Assembly: GCA_022225965.2 (NCBI GenBank)
Contig: JAKJXP020000063.1
Location: 124,001 to 188,000 of the forward strand
From: Diatrype stigma
Lineage: Eukaryota > Ascomycota > Sordariomycetes > Xylariales > Diatrypaceae
Direction: 5' to 3'
Length of the DNA: 64,000 nucleotides
In this document: positions 37,829 to 50,406 of the stretch, one piece after another
How positions within the stretch are numbered: the stretch's first letter is position 1
Layout: every line of letters begins with the position of its first letter
Program-made: the position numbers and the translations under genes
The notes under the pieces: generated by a model
Database searches by the model: none
What the model was told of the DNA's origin: nothing
Seen by the model: only the letters and a program-made list of their open reading frames with translations

Positions 37829-40800
37829 ATGGCCGACCCCTTTTCTATCGCCGGTTCTGCTGCCGGCCTCATTTCGCTGGGCATACAGATTGGCGGCGGC
37901 ATCATTACCTATCTCAACGCAATCAAATGCCGCGCAGACGACATCGCTTCCGTCAAACGTCAGGCCCAAAACTTCGAGACTGTGCTAAGCATCATCCAAG
38001 CAGCCCTAGACCGAGTCGATCCAAGCCATCAAGTTCCGATTTCGGCAGTTGCCGAATGCCTCGGGTCATGCGAAGCTGAAATCAAGGGTTTAGAGGACTT
38101 CGTGTCCGAAATCGCCGGCGGCAGTTCATCGCAGCCTACTTTCAAAGACAAGGTCAAGGAGAAAGCGAGGAAGCTGGCTTATGCATTCGATCAGCCCAAA
38201 CTCGAACAGCTCGAGAGCAGATTGAGTCGGGTCAATGGAATCCTTCAAACAGCGTTACAAGCCCTTGGATTGTGAGTCACCTCCGATATCATCAGTGGCA
38301 TCTACATAGTTATAGGGAGATATAATAATACTTTCGCAGGGATATCTCTTCGTCAGCCAATGCAGCACTACGAACTATCGAAGGCAGCTCGCGCACGATC
38401 TCAGCTGATCTTCTTCTTGTGCGATCTGAAGTAGCAGTTCTCAACGGCCCTCTAGACAGTATCAATGGAAGGTTACCGAGTATCCAGCGTACCATTGACT
38501 CCCTGCCTTCTTTAATTACTTTGAAGACAGACAGCCTATCAACCGAAATACGTGACGGCACCCAAAGCCTACAAAGCGATCTGCAACAACTACAAAGCTC
38601 CGTCCATTCATCACATGAATCAAACCGAATTCAGCTGGAGCAGATTCAACAATCGTTTCAAACCTCTGAACAAGCCACTCGTCTCGCGAACATTGAACGT
38701 ATGTTGAGCGAACTCAGTTCCCGTGGGGCACCAAGCAATACGCGAGAGCAGCGCGTGGTAAGCAAGTCAAGCCAAACCATCAAAAGCATGGTCTAACTCG
38801 GTCCAGGACTCAGACACATTGGCTGGCCGACTCATAGCGAAGCCTAGCAACCTGAGAGAGTTATACGATGAGGTGGCAGGTCTGCCTCAGCAAAGCGAGG
38901 CCAACAGGGTGGCATCGTCCACACGATTCCCGTCGTCATCGACGTGCAACACTATGAAGTGGAACAGCTTTAACTGTACTTGCCGCCGCCGGAGACGATA
39001 TCAGCGCCGACAGGTTCAACTGGGTCCCATTGAGCTATACGATGAGCTGTCTCTTACTCAGGAGCACCTCCTCGACTGCAAATTTTACCAGATCGTCGCG
39101 GATCGCCGTCGTCGATCTCTCGGCTTCAAATACACGGGGTTAACAGGACTCCTAAACAGGGCGGTTGCCTTGGCATTCTCAATGAGCTCTGGTGCTGGCG
39201 GCTTTAGCATCAGCCCAGGATTTACGTATTACGCGACTGTCAACGAAAAGACTTCGCCAGCTTTCCAACTCATAAACGAGCTAACATGGGTTATACATCG
39301 TACATATTTTGGGCTACAAGAGTATGAAGAGTTGGCGGAGTATATATTAACAAAAGTTCTTGAACTTTTTCATGATCGAAAAGCATCACCTACGGACGTG
39401 AACTCCCAAAACGAAACCCTTTTGCATAAATTGCTCAAGTTTCAGGTAAGAAAAGTGCACACTATTTTCACTTTGATAAGCATATGAATGAAGCTCATCT
39501 CATGTATCTAAATTTAGTATTACTATGGCTTCGTCGCTTGGCAGGTAGAGTTGAATACCTCCCAAACCCTACTCCGATATGGAGTCCCGGTCACGTACGA
39601 CAGCAACGGCAGGTAAGCCATACAAGATATTGCTAGAGCTTCCAGGATATGACTAAGAATACGACAGGTCGCCATGGTGGTGGGTGGTCGACAAGTTTAG
39701 ATATAAGCCACTTCGGAGGGAACCTGGAGTGAAGGAGGTAACCAGGATGATAGAAACCCGTCTCCCAGAAGACTTCGATGGTGCATTTAGGTCTTCGACA
39801 TGGAAAGTCGAAATTCCTCTATCTGTGACAGGGTGGTTCCGCTCATGGAAAGAATCACCGCGATTATCAGAAGGTATGTTCTGATTTACAGCTAAAAATA
39901 CAACTCACTAACGCCTGGAGATCTAGCATTTGATTGTGGTCCTTTGACTTTAGCAGTTCTAGCAGACGATTTGGACCGGGTTAGACATATTCTGAAACGC
40001 CACCCAACTGCAATAGCAGAAAGCAACTTAGCTGGCCAAACCCCTCTTCATTTTGCGGTGGACAAGCCGGATTGCCTACAACTGTTACTCCAAGCTGCAG
40101 ACGATACAATACTGAACAGCTACGACACCGGTGGCTCGCCTCCAGCAGAGTACGCCTTATATCTGAGCGAAGATATGTGCCGCGCTCAAGAATCTACATT
40201 ATGCGACGCCCGATGCCCCTGCACAAGAGGCCTCGGAATGCTGTTCGATGCCGATTGTGCAATTCCTCATTTTTTGACGCTTTCCGCCTCGAACGTTTCC
40301 CGACGGGCTCTGATAAAATATGCTAATGAGGTCAAAAATAGGCGCGAAAGGTTGAAGCTCCTAGCATTGGAGCATCTTTCCCCTTTCGAAAGTGAGAAGC
40401 TCGGCCTCAAAGATAAACTCCTCGATGCCAACGCGTTTCACGTTATTGAACGATTGCAAGCATGCAATGTTACGGTTCCCACCGCCCTAACCCTAACTTA
40501 CATCCATCAACACATATCATGCCCGTCAATTTACCATTGCTTACGTCGGTGCTCTGAAGCCGATGTCTTCTTTGAACTCGGCTTTGTCGACATAGACGCA
40601 GTTGATAAGTACGGGCTTCCGCCGTTAGCCAACCCTCCCCGCAGTGATTTCACGTGTGAATATCTCTTGTGGCTTGTTGAACATGGAGCTCAACTTTTTC
40701 ACCATTTGGAGTACACACTCGAAACACCACAGGATTTTCTGATTCCAGGAGCAACTAGTGCACATTGGGTATTTAAGATTGTTGGCCAAGAACATTGGCC

Positions 40801-41479
40801 AACATTCTATGATCGGGACTATACCGAAACATATATGGACGTCATCGCCCAGCTTCATGCACTAATTCTTCCAGGCGATTCAGTGGATGACTGTTGCTGT
40901 AAGTGTTCATTTGGCGGTTGTAGTCCATTTATTTGGTTGTTGAAATCCATGCCATTCCACCCTGATCGTAGCAATGTCGACATAAGAATTATGTGGGACT
41001 ATATAAGGCACTTTGGCCTGTATATGGAGAGGGAGCATCACAGGGAGGCGATTCGGTTCCTAACATTCGAGGCATTGCATATTCAACATACCTGCTGTGA
41101 TGCAAGATTTGGTTATCGCCTTCCATATAACGACCGGGAGGATATTCGAGAAGTAGAAGAAGAGCACGCTGTGTCGTTAGGGATCTTAGAAGGATTGGTT
41201 GAAGAATTCGAAAATAAAGCCATCGAAATCTTGGAGCAAGGCATGGACGATATGCTTACGAAGCTAGAAGAATTCTGGGTCGGGTATTGGTCTGATCGGA
41301 TAAGCGAGGTACTAAGGGGGTTGGATGGTCAGGATATTTCACATGAGGAAAGGACTGGGGCAGAGCGGATTGGTGTCATATGGGATGATGACACGAGCGA
41401 GACATCGGAGGAAGATGTGGAAGAAGTAGATATGGAGGATATTAGGTGTTGGTACCGTTGTGTCGATGCCATTGTATAG
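37829..41479 (+). CDS. STAND-type N-terminal domain and ankyrin-repeat protein lacking an NTPase
   Basis: Six exons: 37829-38271, 38340-38757, 38807-39445, 39545-39612, 39668-39873 and 39927-41479. All phases agree, giving 1108 residues. Residues 1-147 (MADPFSIAGSAAGLISLGIQIGGGIITYL...) match the fungal N-terminal domain of STAND/NLR-like proteins (PigL_N type). Residues about 150-287 are helical and probably coiled coil (many Gln/Ser/Leu heptads). A Cys-Arg-rich spot CTCRRRRR follows. The C-terminal half holds ankyrin-like units, clearest at SNLAGQTPLHFAVDKPDCLQLLL. No P-loop GxGK(S/T) was seen, so the central NTPase of typical NLRs is absent. The last residues are acidic. Such proteins are candidates for heterokaryon or immune-type recognition, but the function here is unknown. 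Confidence 0.86.
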
Positions 41480-42807
41480 CAACCTATTCAGTCGCGGCTC
41501 GGCGTGATGAGGTATATTTTCTTCATGATTATCCTTTTACTAGAATATATTATTGGGACTTTTCTATTTCCTATGTGGTATATTAATACCATCACACTTC
41601 CCACTCTTGAACCTGACCGAAATGGCAGTAAGTAGGTAGATCTCAGCAAACAGTCCGAGGCTGGATTATTATTTGCTATCATTAGAACACGGCAGCGATT
41701 ATTCTACCCATGGCCCTCTTGGCTCTCAGTAGGCAAGACAAACAAACACCTTGAACGAGCCCATTTACTGTACGCTTCCACCGACTTAGAACCCCACGTT
41801 TTAAGGTCTTAGTAGCCAGGGCAATGCTTTGATTTCAATGCAGGGCAGGATTCCTTATGACGATCAAAAGAATATGTTGATTCGTTTGGGTTGAGCTGAG
41901 CGTTGGTATGAGGGTCAAGGTTAGTGTCTGAAATAGGGGTAAATGAGTGGGGCCATATATAGGTAAGTACCTGGATATGAACCTACATACGCAAGTAGTC
42001 AGACTGATCACGCTCAAAAAGCAGCTAACAGACCAGAAAAAGCCGAACTTCTGCTTATCATGAAGCGAACGCTTCACAATACATAGCACCACATCCCCTG
42101 AGTAATAGTGATCAAGTCAGGTTGGTCAGTAGGCATGTCCATGCGAACACTCGAGGGGGGGAAGATGGCCCAAGTTCAGTCATTCATTCTATCGCTAACT
42201 GAGTATTGATGTACGTAGTCGAGATCCTAGTTCCAAGAGCTCCCTACCAACGGGGCAGTCAGACAAACAACCAGACAGACAGACAAGCAGGCAGGCGGGC
42301 CGGCGTGTTCTATATGTAGAAGAGAGGAAAGTGAAAGAAAAGCAGAAGGGAACCCCTCTCGTCTGACTCCCTGCCTGAGACATCATCTCCCATGTACATC
42401 GGGCCTAGTCATCTTAGCTCGGCCCAAGACGGGCATGGAGAAAGAACACATATGTAGCTGAGTCTCGAAAACAGATTAACAAAAAAACACAAGGCCGTAA
42501 AAAGGCTACTGCTACATTGGTATATACAACAAAAGCAAAGCGAGTAGTAGTTGCCATCACCGTCACCGTCACAATATAGAGTAGGAAAAGACATGATCGA
42601 CCGCAGCACTAGCCGCCACGACCAACCCCCTTCCCGCCCCTGCCAGGAATCGCCTCAGTTGGTGCAGCGGTGCAGGGAAGAAGAAAAGGGGAAACGCCTC
42701 ATATCGAAGTCCCAGGCGACCTGTCTGGATAACCAACACAATCTAGCCACCAGCTGTAGAACGCGGGACAGATGAATATCAACAAAACGCGTCATCACTC
42801 CAACTGA
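41480..42807. other. Tail-to-tail spacer between ankyrin gene and acyl-CoA synthetase
   Basis: About 1.3 kb holding both 3' regions. A CAGACAGACAGACAAGCAGG tract occurs near 42257-42300. AT-rich DNA at 41510-41600 is a likely polyadenylation region. No gene recognised. Confidence 0.55.
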
Positions 42808-45083
42808 CTAGCTTGCCGAGCCATATGCCTCCTTCACCTCCTTTTCGTACTTCTTGAGGATGCCCTTGCGGTTGAGCTTCTGGGCGGCGGTTACGAGACC
42901 CTATAGATAAGACATCTGTCAGTAATTTCCCTTTCTTCTTCCTTTTGCCTTGCGCTGTCTCTGCTTGATCCGTGTGTCTAACCAGGGAGGAACACTACTT
43001 ACGTTTTGCGGTGTCCACTCCTCATCGGAGAGCACGACGCCCTCGATGATCTCGATGCCGGATAGGCCGCCGCTGCGGCCGACGGCCTGGAGCTCCTTCA
43101 GGACGGCACCCTGGAGCTTCTTGTCGTGGACCAGCTCCTCGACGGTCGAGCCGCCCGTGACCCCGCTCGCGCTCGCCAGGCTCTTCAGGGCCGGCTCCAG
43201 CGGCACGATGATGGCGATGGGCTTGGACTTGGACTGGTCGGCGTAGACGCAGATGTTGCCGACGATGCCGGCCGACCGGTAGATGGACTCCAGCTTCTCC
43301 AGCGCGATGTACTCCCCGTTCAGCGTCTTGACCAGGTTCTTCTTACGGTCGATCAGGTTCAGGTGCCCGTTGGGCAGCCACTCGCCGATGTCGCCCGTCT
43401 TGAACCAGCCATCTGGGCCCATGGCCTCGGCCGTCTCCTTCTCGTTCTGGTAGTACGAGTCCATGACGGACGCGCCTCGGATCCAGACCTCGCCCTGGGG
43501 GTTGGGCTTGTTCGTCGCGTAGTAGCCGGCGTCGGGGAAGTCGACGAGCTTGGCCTCGATGGATCCCGGCAACGGCCCAATGCTCTCCGTCGACCACTCG
43601 AGGGGCGACATCAGAGAGCCCATGGCTGTTGTTTCAGTAAGACCGTAGCCGATAATCATCGGCGCAATGGCCATGGAGATGAAATGTTGAGTCTCCTTGG
43701 AAACCGGGCCACCACCGTTCATACATATCTTCAAACGGCCACCCGTCGCTTCCTTGATCTTCTTGAAGACTACGGAATCAAGAAGGCTGACTCCTGGAAT
43801 CCCGGTAGCCAGCAGCCGGCTCTTCAGGGACAGGGCACCCCAGAACATGTTCTGGACCACGGGGCTCCCGGCAGCTACCTTGGCAGTAATGCCTTTCTTG
43901 ACGGACTCCCAGACGGCGGGGACACCGACCAGAACGGACGGCTTGAACTCCCGAATATCACCAGCACAGTTGCGGACCGAGGTGTCGGACAGAGTCTTGG
44001 GGTTTCCGTACCCTAGGATCGCGCCCCAGTATAGCGCGGCGTTCTCGAAGACGAGCTCGAGAATGTGTGCGAGCGGAAGGTAGGTGAGAAGCCCGTCTCC
44101 AGGCCCGATGAAAGGCTGGATGATAACACTTACACCCGTAACTAAGCACTGTGGTTTAGTTCTGCCTTACTTACCGACACTGATGAATGGTTGAACTTAC
44201 CTGCGGCGACCAGGTTCTTGTGCTTCAGAGGCACACCCTTGGGGGTGCCGGTTGAACCCGAAGTGTACATGATACAGCAGAGATCTTCGGGGGTGGGCGG
44301 GACTGGTTCGGACGGGTTATCCCGGCCGAGCTTCTCCAGCTCCTTAAAGCTGAGCACGGTGATGTGAGGATACGAGCTCTTGAGGTTGTTGACGTGCTCC
44401 TGCTTGACCTGGTTCTGGTTGTTCCAGATGACGTAACGAATCTCGGTCGCATCCTTCAAGACGTTGCCGAGGGTCGGTAGTAGATGAGGGTCGAGGAAGA
44501 TGGCCTTGGCACCGGTAGCAACCATAGAGTATCTCAAGCCCTCCTCGCCGAGGGTGTCGTAGGCCGTAACAATGGGCATCGACTGCGAGCTGGCACCGTG
44601 GAAGGTGCCCAGCCAGTGGGCGCTGGTGGCAGCAAAGATATGGATCCTGTCCCCCTTGACCATGCCGAGCTTCCTCAGGCCCGAGCCGACATTCAGGGTG
44701 AGCTTCTCGTACTCGTTGTAGCTGATGTAGTCGTAGGGGCTGAGCTCGAAGAAGGTCCAGTTCTTGTCGACCTGCTGCTCGACGCCGTCGATTATCTTCT
44801 TGACCTTCTTGGTCTCCTGGTGGGTGCGGAGCAGGCGCCGGGAGCCGACGGCCTTCGCGTTGCCATACTTGGCCACGCTCACACGGAGGAGCTCGTAGGC
44901 GGTGGTGATTTCGGGACAGGGCGTCGAGATGAGACCATCCTTGGCCAACGGGTGTCTTCGGGGGAGCGTCTCACCTTCGACCGGCTTGGCTCCCGGGACC
45001 TCGACGGTAAAAGGGGGGGTCGACGCGATCTTGGGTAGGAGAGGCAGGTTCCTCAATTTGGCTTCTCGCCACTCGGAGGTCAT
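42808..45083 (-). CDS. FAA1: Long-chain fatty-acid--CoA ligase (Faa1/Faa4 type)
   Basis: Three exons: 45083-44201, 44141-43003 and 42900-42808, giving 704 residues, as in yeast Faa1. The enzyme activates long-chain fatty acids to acyl-CoA with ATP for lipid synthesis, protein acylation and beta-oxidation. Visible motifs: ATP/AMP signature YTSGSTGTPKG (exon 1), the linker motif GYGLTETTAMGS, the fatty-acyl-CoA synthetase signature around DGWFKTGDIGEWLPNGHLNLIDRKKNLVK, and GEYIALEKLE. The C-terminal Lys-rich tail KGILKKYEKEVKEAYGSAS is carried by a 93-nt exon. The C-terminus shows no clear SKL-type peroxisomal signal, so a cytosolic or lipid-droplet/ER place is more likely than the peroxisomal Faa2 type. 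The choice between Faa1 and Faa4 paralogues is not decided. Confidence 0.94.
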
Positions 45084-47283
45084 GATGGCGGCAGCGTCGG
45101 GGAACTTGAGTTGGCGTCGATGTCGATGTCGGTGTCGATGTTGGTGTTGATGTTATTACCGATCTGGGTGTAGCTAGATATGGGGAGGAGGCGTTGTTGT
45201 TGAAGGGAAGAGAAAGCGACAGGCTTTCGTCAGAGTGGAAGAAGAGCCGGAGCTAGACTAGCTAGGTGCAAGCAGGCAAGGCAAGGCAGGTACGAGCAGG
45301 CAAGGTCCGTTACTGCACTGCGTATCTAGTTAGGTAGTATGTAGGTGGGCTACAAGTGCTTGGTCTAGGTACCTAGTTTAAGGTCAGATCAAGCAAGCCA
45401 CGTAGCGCAGCGTAGCGTAGAGTAGGCTGTAGCTAGCTACCTTGTATGTATTTAATGTATTCTGCTAATTGTTGGTCAGGCGGACTGATGATTGGGGTAG
45501 AAACTTAAATATCGCGCTGGTTGGCGGCGGCCTTCGCACTGCCTCACCCGTGTCGAGGTGGGATAGGGTGCTATCTTAACCAACTAGGTAGTTGGTGAGA
45601 ACGAGTCTTGGTGTTTTCCCCCTTCTTTCTTGGTTCTTATCCTGCTTTAGCTATGTACGGGTGCAGGCGTGGTTCCGCGTGAAGGCGAGCTGGCGTGCTA
45701 TGTATGTATATGATATGTTCAAACCCTGGCACCCATTGCGACCTGCAGAGCTCCACGGGCATCTTTGCAGAGCTTAGACGTTGACACTAGCCAAACTCGG
45801 GCGTCGTGGAGCTTCGGGGCTGGGGCTAGACAGGGGCAAAGCGCAGGAGGGCTGAGGCGATTGGTGCAGATCAACACTGTCGATTGGCTTTCCAGTGAAT
45901 CTCCCAACAATCCGTTCCAGCTGGTCCAGCAATCAATCGAATACTAACTACATACTACTACATACATACATACTTACGTAGGTATGGAGGCACTCCGATT
46001 TATTCGCTACCGCGAGACCAATGATCGTAATGGTATGATGCCTCTGGCGCTTGGAATCCCCCCTTCCCGCTTCTTCCTTCTCCTGACCTCGAACCAGCAT
46101 TGAACTTAAGGATTCTAGACCTTTGGGGGCTTAACCTAGGGATCAGAGGATTCGGCAACCATCTCTGACATCTCTGACTCCAAACTGCATACATAGTAGG
46201 CATAGGTACTGACTGTATCATTGGGACTTGGCGATGGGAGCCAATGAGGTCATTCATAATGCTATATATAAGCCGATAAGTAGGTATGTGACGACCTTAT
46301 CAGGTAACTATGTATACCTATTTGAAATACAGGTTTATATTGTTAGTATAGGTCCCCTCTGAGACCGACTAGATACGTAGCAATGTCGCAATGTAAATAC
46401 GTGCATACTTATCACAATGGGTAACATCATAGCACAAAAATATAGAAGTCGATGCAATGTCCACGCGTAAACTTACTGTAGGAAGCCCTGGAGGTATGCA
46501 CATGGAGGTTACAGATGACCGGGTCGGTATAGTTTATCACCGAGAGCGTCTCTGGTCTCCCGTCTCCCGCTTCCGTTCGGGCTATTAAGGCATTCCATGC
46601 ACGCTAAAGGGAGCCCGGAGCGACTACCTATTGTACATACCTAACCTACCTATACTTCTGTATCCATGCATACTTCGTACGAGCCTACGTCATACCAGAT
46701 GGATTATGTTAATAAACCTACAAGAATCGCGGGGGCCTCGAGACTTGAAAAGCTGTTAGAGGGATTGTTTAATGAAGATTACACAGAAATGCCCTCCTTG
46801 CATCGTACATACTTTGAAGGTTATGAGTACCTGAATAGACATGTGTGAGTAGTAGATACGATATGCTAACTATATGTAGTACCTAGTAGCTATAGGTACC
46901 TAGGCGGGAGGCTGTTGAGGCACCGATAAGCACCGCCGGTGGCCTCCTATCATTCGGATGAGCCCACAGAAGATACTCATACTCATACCTACTCACTACC
47001 TGAGTGGAAAAATAAACATCCATGACTCCATAAGAGGTAGATACGGTTGCACGCCCGGGTAACACCCACATGCCCTGCTCACATTGAATCAGGGATAACG
47101 TGGCTTTTATCTGTTGCTTACGTCCTCCTTCGCATCGCATAGTAGGATCGTGCAGGGGAGAATCCATTGCCAATACCACAGAAGCTCACCTAGGTAGGAC
47201 CCAAACCCCTGAGCTAGTCATACCTCATAGCCTATATAGTACACGGGCATCGAGGTAACAAGTAACACCAGCAGGCAGCTCTC
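45084..47283. other. Divergent spacer between acyl-CoA synthetase and Rkm5-like gene
   Basis: About 2.2 kb between two start codons. A (GATGTC/GGTGTC)-like degenerate repeat at 45112-45155 sits directly before the synthetase ATG. CGTAGC/TAGGTA words follow at 45320-45440. ORFs of 60-100 codons are present but featureless. No gene called. Confidence 0.5.
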
Positions 47284-48454
47284 ATGCCTCTGCAAGATTT
47301 GCTCGGCCGGATCGGGCCCGAAATAGAGGATCCCGAAGAAGGTCAGCATTGCATACCTGGACGTGACGTATGTGCCTCAGTGCGGCCGTTTCTGCTGACC
47401 ACCATGATCAGAAACCTTCTTGCTGTTCTCCCAGGACATCCCCTCCCAGAACCTGGGCTTCGTAGACTCCCGCGCCGCTACGCTGAGCTTGGCGGTTGCC
47501 GGTAGAGATTACGTGATTCACCAATCGCCAACCATACTGTCAGTCGTCTCTTCCACCCCCTATCTATTTACCACGGGGCTTTCGACCCTCAACTACCGGT
47601 TTACCGAGAGCCTTTCCATCGCTCGGAGCCTGCAGGCTCGCTCGTAAAATCTTCATCATATCATATACACTCATTGACCTACCGATTTGCAGCACCTCAA
47701 ATCGAGAAGGTGGCACTACGGGAGCCGGTACTATATCCTAAATTCGCCCAATCCAGAACAACAGGCTGACCATCGCGAAGTTGTCTGGAAGATCACGCCT
47801 CTCGTCGCCGAGTTCCTGGCCAGCCCAGCAAATGTACTGCGCTCATCTGGTGTTTTAACCTCGTCGTCTAGCGTGCTTGAGCTTGGATGCGGCATATCGG
47901 GCCTCGTCGGTCTGGCCGTGGTCCCTACAGTCCAGAGGTATGTTTTGACGGACCAGCAGTACGTCGCTAGGTTCATAGAGAGAAACATCAGCGAAAACAT
48001 CGATCAAGTGAACCTTAAGCCATCAGGTACTACTTCGCAGAAGCGCAAAGGGAAGCCTCCAGCCGGCCGGTCCCAGGCAAGCCTGCGGTTCACTCCTCTG
48101 GACTGGGAGCAAGACGAGGTCACTACTAGCCTTACTGGAGACGATTCTGTCAGAAGCTTCGATGTCGTTCTTGCCTGTGATTGCATCTATAACGAAGCCT
48201 TAATCCAGCCCTTGGTCCAAACTTGCGTCGATGTTTGCAGGTTGAGAACACTGGATACCGACACCGATAATGGCAACCCTACCATCTGCGTTGTCGCCCA
48301 GCAGCTGCGTGACCCGGATATTCTCGAAGGTTGGATGAAGGAATTTTATAAATACTTTCGGACGTGGCGCTTTCCCGAGGAGGCTTTATCTGAAGCACTG
48401 CGGTCAAACCCCGGCTTTGTGATACACATAGGCGTCTTGCGGGATACGATATAA
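47284..48454 (+). CDS. RKM5: Rkm5-like protein-lysine N-methyltransferase (METTL21 family)
   Basis: Model with four exons: 47284-47367, 47435-47643, 47693-47727 (35 nt) and 47781-48454, giving 333 residues with matching phases. Family marks: NLGFVDSRAATLSLAVAGRDYVIHQSP near the N-terminus, SNREGGTTGA joined across intron 3 to VVWKITPLVAEFLASP, motif I VLELGCGISGLVGLAV, LTDQQYV, and the catalytic-region motif ACDCIYNEAL. Yeast Rkm5 monomethylates ribosomal protein L1. The second intron (47644-47692, GTAAAA donor) is the least certain. As modelled, the protein carries about 35 extra residues between HQSPTILS and SNREGG, which family members usually lack as far as I recall. A different donor or a damaged intron is possible. 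Confidence 0.8.
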
Positions 48455-50119
48455 ACGAGCGGTGATTCAGGGTATAAGACGACCTAGTGCTAAGGGATCC
48501 AACCAGCTGACGATTCTTGCACACATGCTTACATACAAGGTGTGCAGAGTTATATCGCGGGCGGGTTTGAGTGTTCAACCGGCATTCTTCAGGTCATTGA
48601 CAGTCTATCAATTGGCCCAAAACTTGTGTGGATTGTTCTAAACCAAACTCACTACTTGGGGATAACTGTCGAGTTTGTTGTCGCTACTGGTTAGGCCATC
48701 TCAGACTTGCTAGTAACGAGCAGCCAATCTTCATATATATATTTAGCATGTCTTACTTCTACCCTAGATGATACCCTAAAAACCTCGTCTGCAAATGGGG
48801 TGTTCTTGCATCCATTCGGTCATGGGCCTTTAAACACACCAAGACGTCCAGCGGTAGTCTTTTTCGACGGTTGATATACGCGCACGACCAACCAAAACAA
48901 ACCCCTGGTGAAGATCTGTTCTAGAGTGCTGGAGTCGTATAGTTTCCAGCGGGCTGGTCCCACTGCTGAATATCTTCCTTGCTTCCATGTTACGGCTGTG
49001 GGGAATCAGATCTATACCAAGCAAGGGTCGCACAACTGCCGTGACAATCACTACCCGTTCGAGTATTGTCTTAAAGATCCGGGAAAGCACCCCTGAAGGT
49101 GAAAGAGAACGTCCGTACGTAGCGGCCCCTATGTCATGCAAGTTGCGTCAAATACGCGATACATTGATGCCCTTCTTCACTGGTCGTAGATCGGTAAATT
49201 CCTCGCCCTTTCATGTGGAAGTTGCAATGTTTTGCTGCTAATAACCTAAACAAGAATAGCCAGTGGACATTGTGGTGTTGTAACTTGTGACAGTAAAGGC
49301 GATGCAGCCGGCCCCTTTTCCCTTCTGGGCCTAATGAAGTCCCCCCCTTTCGCTGATATAAGGGTAGCTCGCTCCTTATTTCATCAACGCCGCGAGTGTG
49401 CGCCAACAATATAAAACTTGTCCTCAATGAACCTAGCTATCGATGCATAGAGACCATGTATATAGTAGGGTCATTGATTACCCTTGTTTATAGGCTACCT
49501 TCCCTTATCTCGCCCTAACTTCCAGGCAAGATCATAAAGGCAACCCTCTTGCCTAGAAGCTGCACTCTAGTCAGCAATTTTCTTCCAGTTCCAACCAAGT
49601 CCCGTAGTTCAGCCTTCTCTTTATCATTTTGAGCACCGCATCGCCACTAAGGGTGCCTGCCATCCTTAAGGTAGACAGACATCGTGCACAGACTGGGAGA
49701 TCGCAAGGCCCGATGGGTCCCAAAAGGCGAGAGTGTTGAAGGAAGAGGCGCGTTGCGTCGGTTCGTCGAACTTATCCTTGCATGTCGAACATCCGTTGCT
49801 ACGCATAACCTTAAGGGTCATACTTTCGACATCAAGAGATGTAACTGGCTAGGTACATGTTTCGATGTAGTAGTAGCATTGCGTATTGCAAGTAGCAAAA
49901 GGAGTCGCTTGCATTAGTAAAACCGAGAAAGGGCTACCACCTTGCAATCTTAGAGAACCAAGTGCAGGATATTCATCTTCTTCTACATGAAGAGGTGCTG
50001 AAAATCACCCAGCGCAGAAGATAAATTTGGTTCTTTACGCTTTTAAGTCCTCCTAAAAGCTCGGTCATGCTTGATACCTCCTTCCCACCCTCTCTCTACT
50101 CCCCTTTGGACCCATTCGG

Positions 50120-50240
50120 TGGTTTCTGTCAGAGGGGCCGTCTAGGGTTAAATAGGATCCCACTGTATACACTATTAAACGGGATCGTACGACTATATAA
50201 GAGCCACTTCCTCCACCTATAGCTTCCATAGGCTGAAAGC
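50120..50240 (+). repeat. Diverged LTR-like segment, copy A
   Basis: Shares with copy B the ordered blocks ATAGG(G)ATCC and, about 40-60 bp on, TATAAGA(A)GCC...TCCTATAGCTTCCA(T/C)AGG (copy A block at about 50195-50232). A TATA-like box before a short pyrimidine stretch suits an LTR promoter, which is an inference. Ends were not resolved. Confidence 0.45.
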
Positions 50241-50276
50241 GAGTGTCTAGCGGCAAAAGAGTGAATTGTACATAGC

Positions 50277-50406
50277 TGTCATGGTTGGCATCCGTACTTA
50301 GTGCACATATATACCACTATAGGGATTTCCAGTGTGACTTGGAATTCTGTACCCCTTTTTAGGGGCAGGGTGGCTTAGTAGTAGTGGGATAGGTCCCACC
50401 ATGACA
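50277..50406. mobile_element. 130-bp solo LTR or MITE-like insertion with target-site duplication
   Basis: Ends are TGTCATGGTTGG and (reverse complement of the right end) TGTCATGGTGGG, that is 11 of 12 matching inverted bases beginning TG and ending CA. It is flanked on both sides by ATAGC (50272-50276 and 50407-50411), a 5-bp target-site duplication. Too short to code. TG...CA ends with a 5-bp duplication fit a solo LTR; the longer inverted match also allows a miniature inverted-repeat element. Confidence 0.7.

Noticed and set aside
40487..40500. CCCTAACCCTAACTT, telomere-like repeat
   Set aside because: Two units only, inside the coding sequence of the ankyrin gene and in frame (ALTLTYIH). 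Chance is the simplest explanation.
43126..44016. 296-codon plus-strand ORF antisense to the acyl-CoA synthetase
   Set aside because: Mirror frame of the FAA1-type coding strand. Composition is low-complexity and it has no homology marks.
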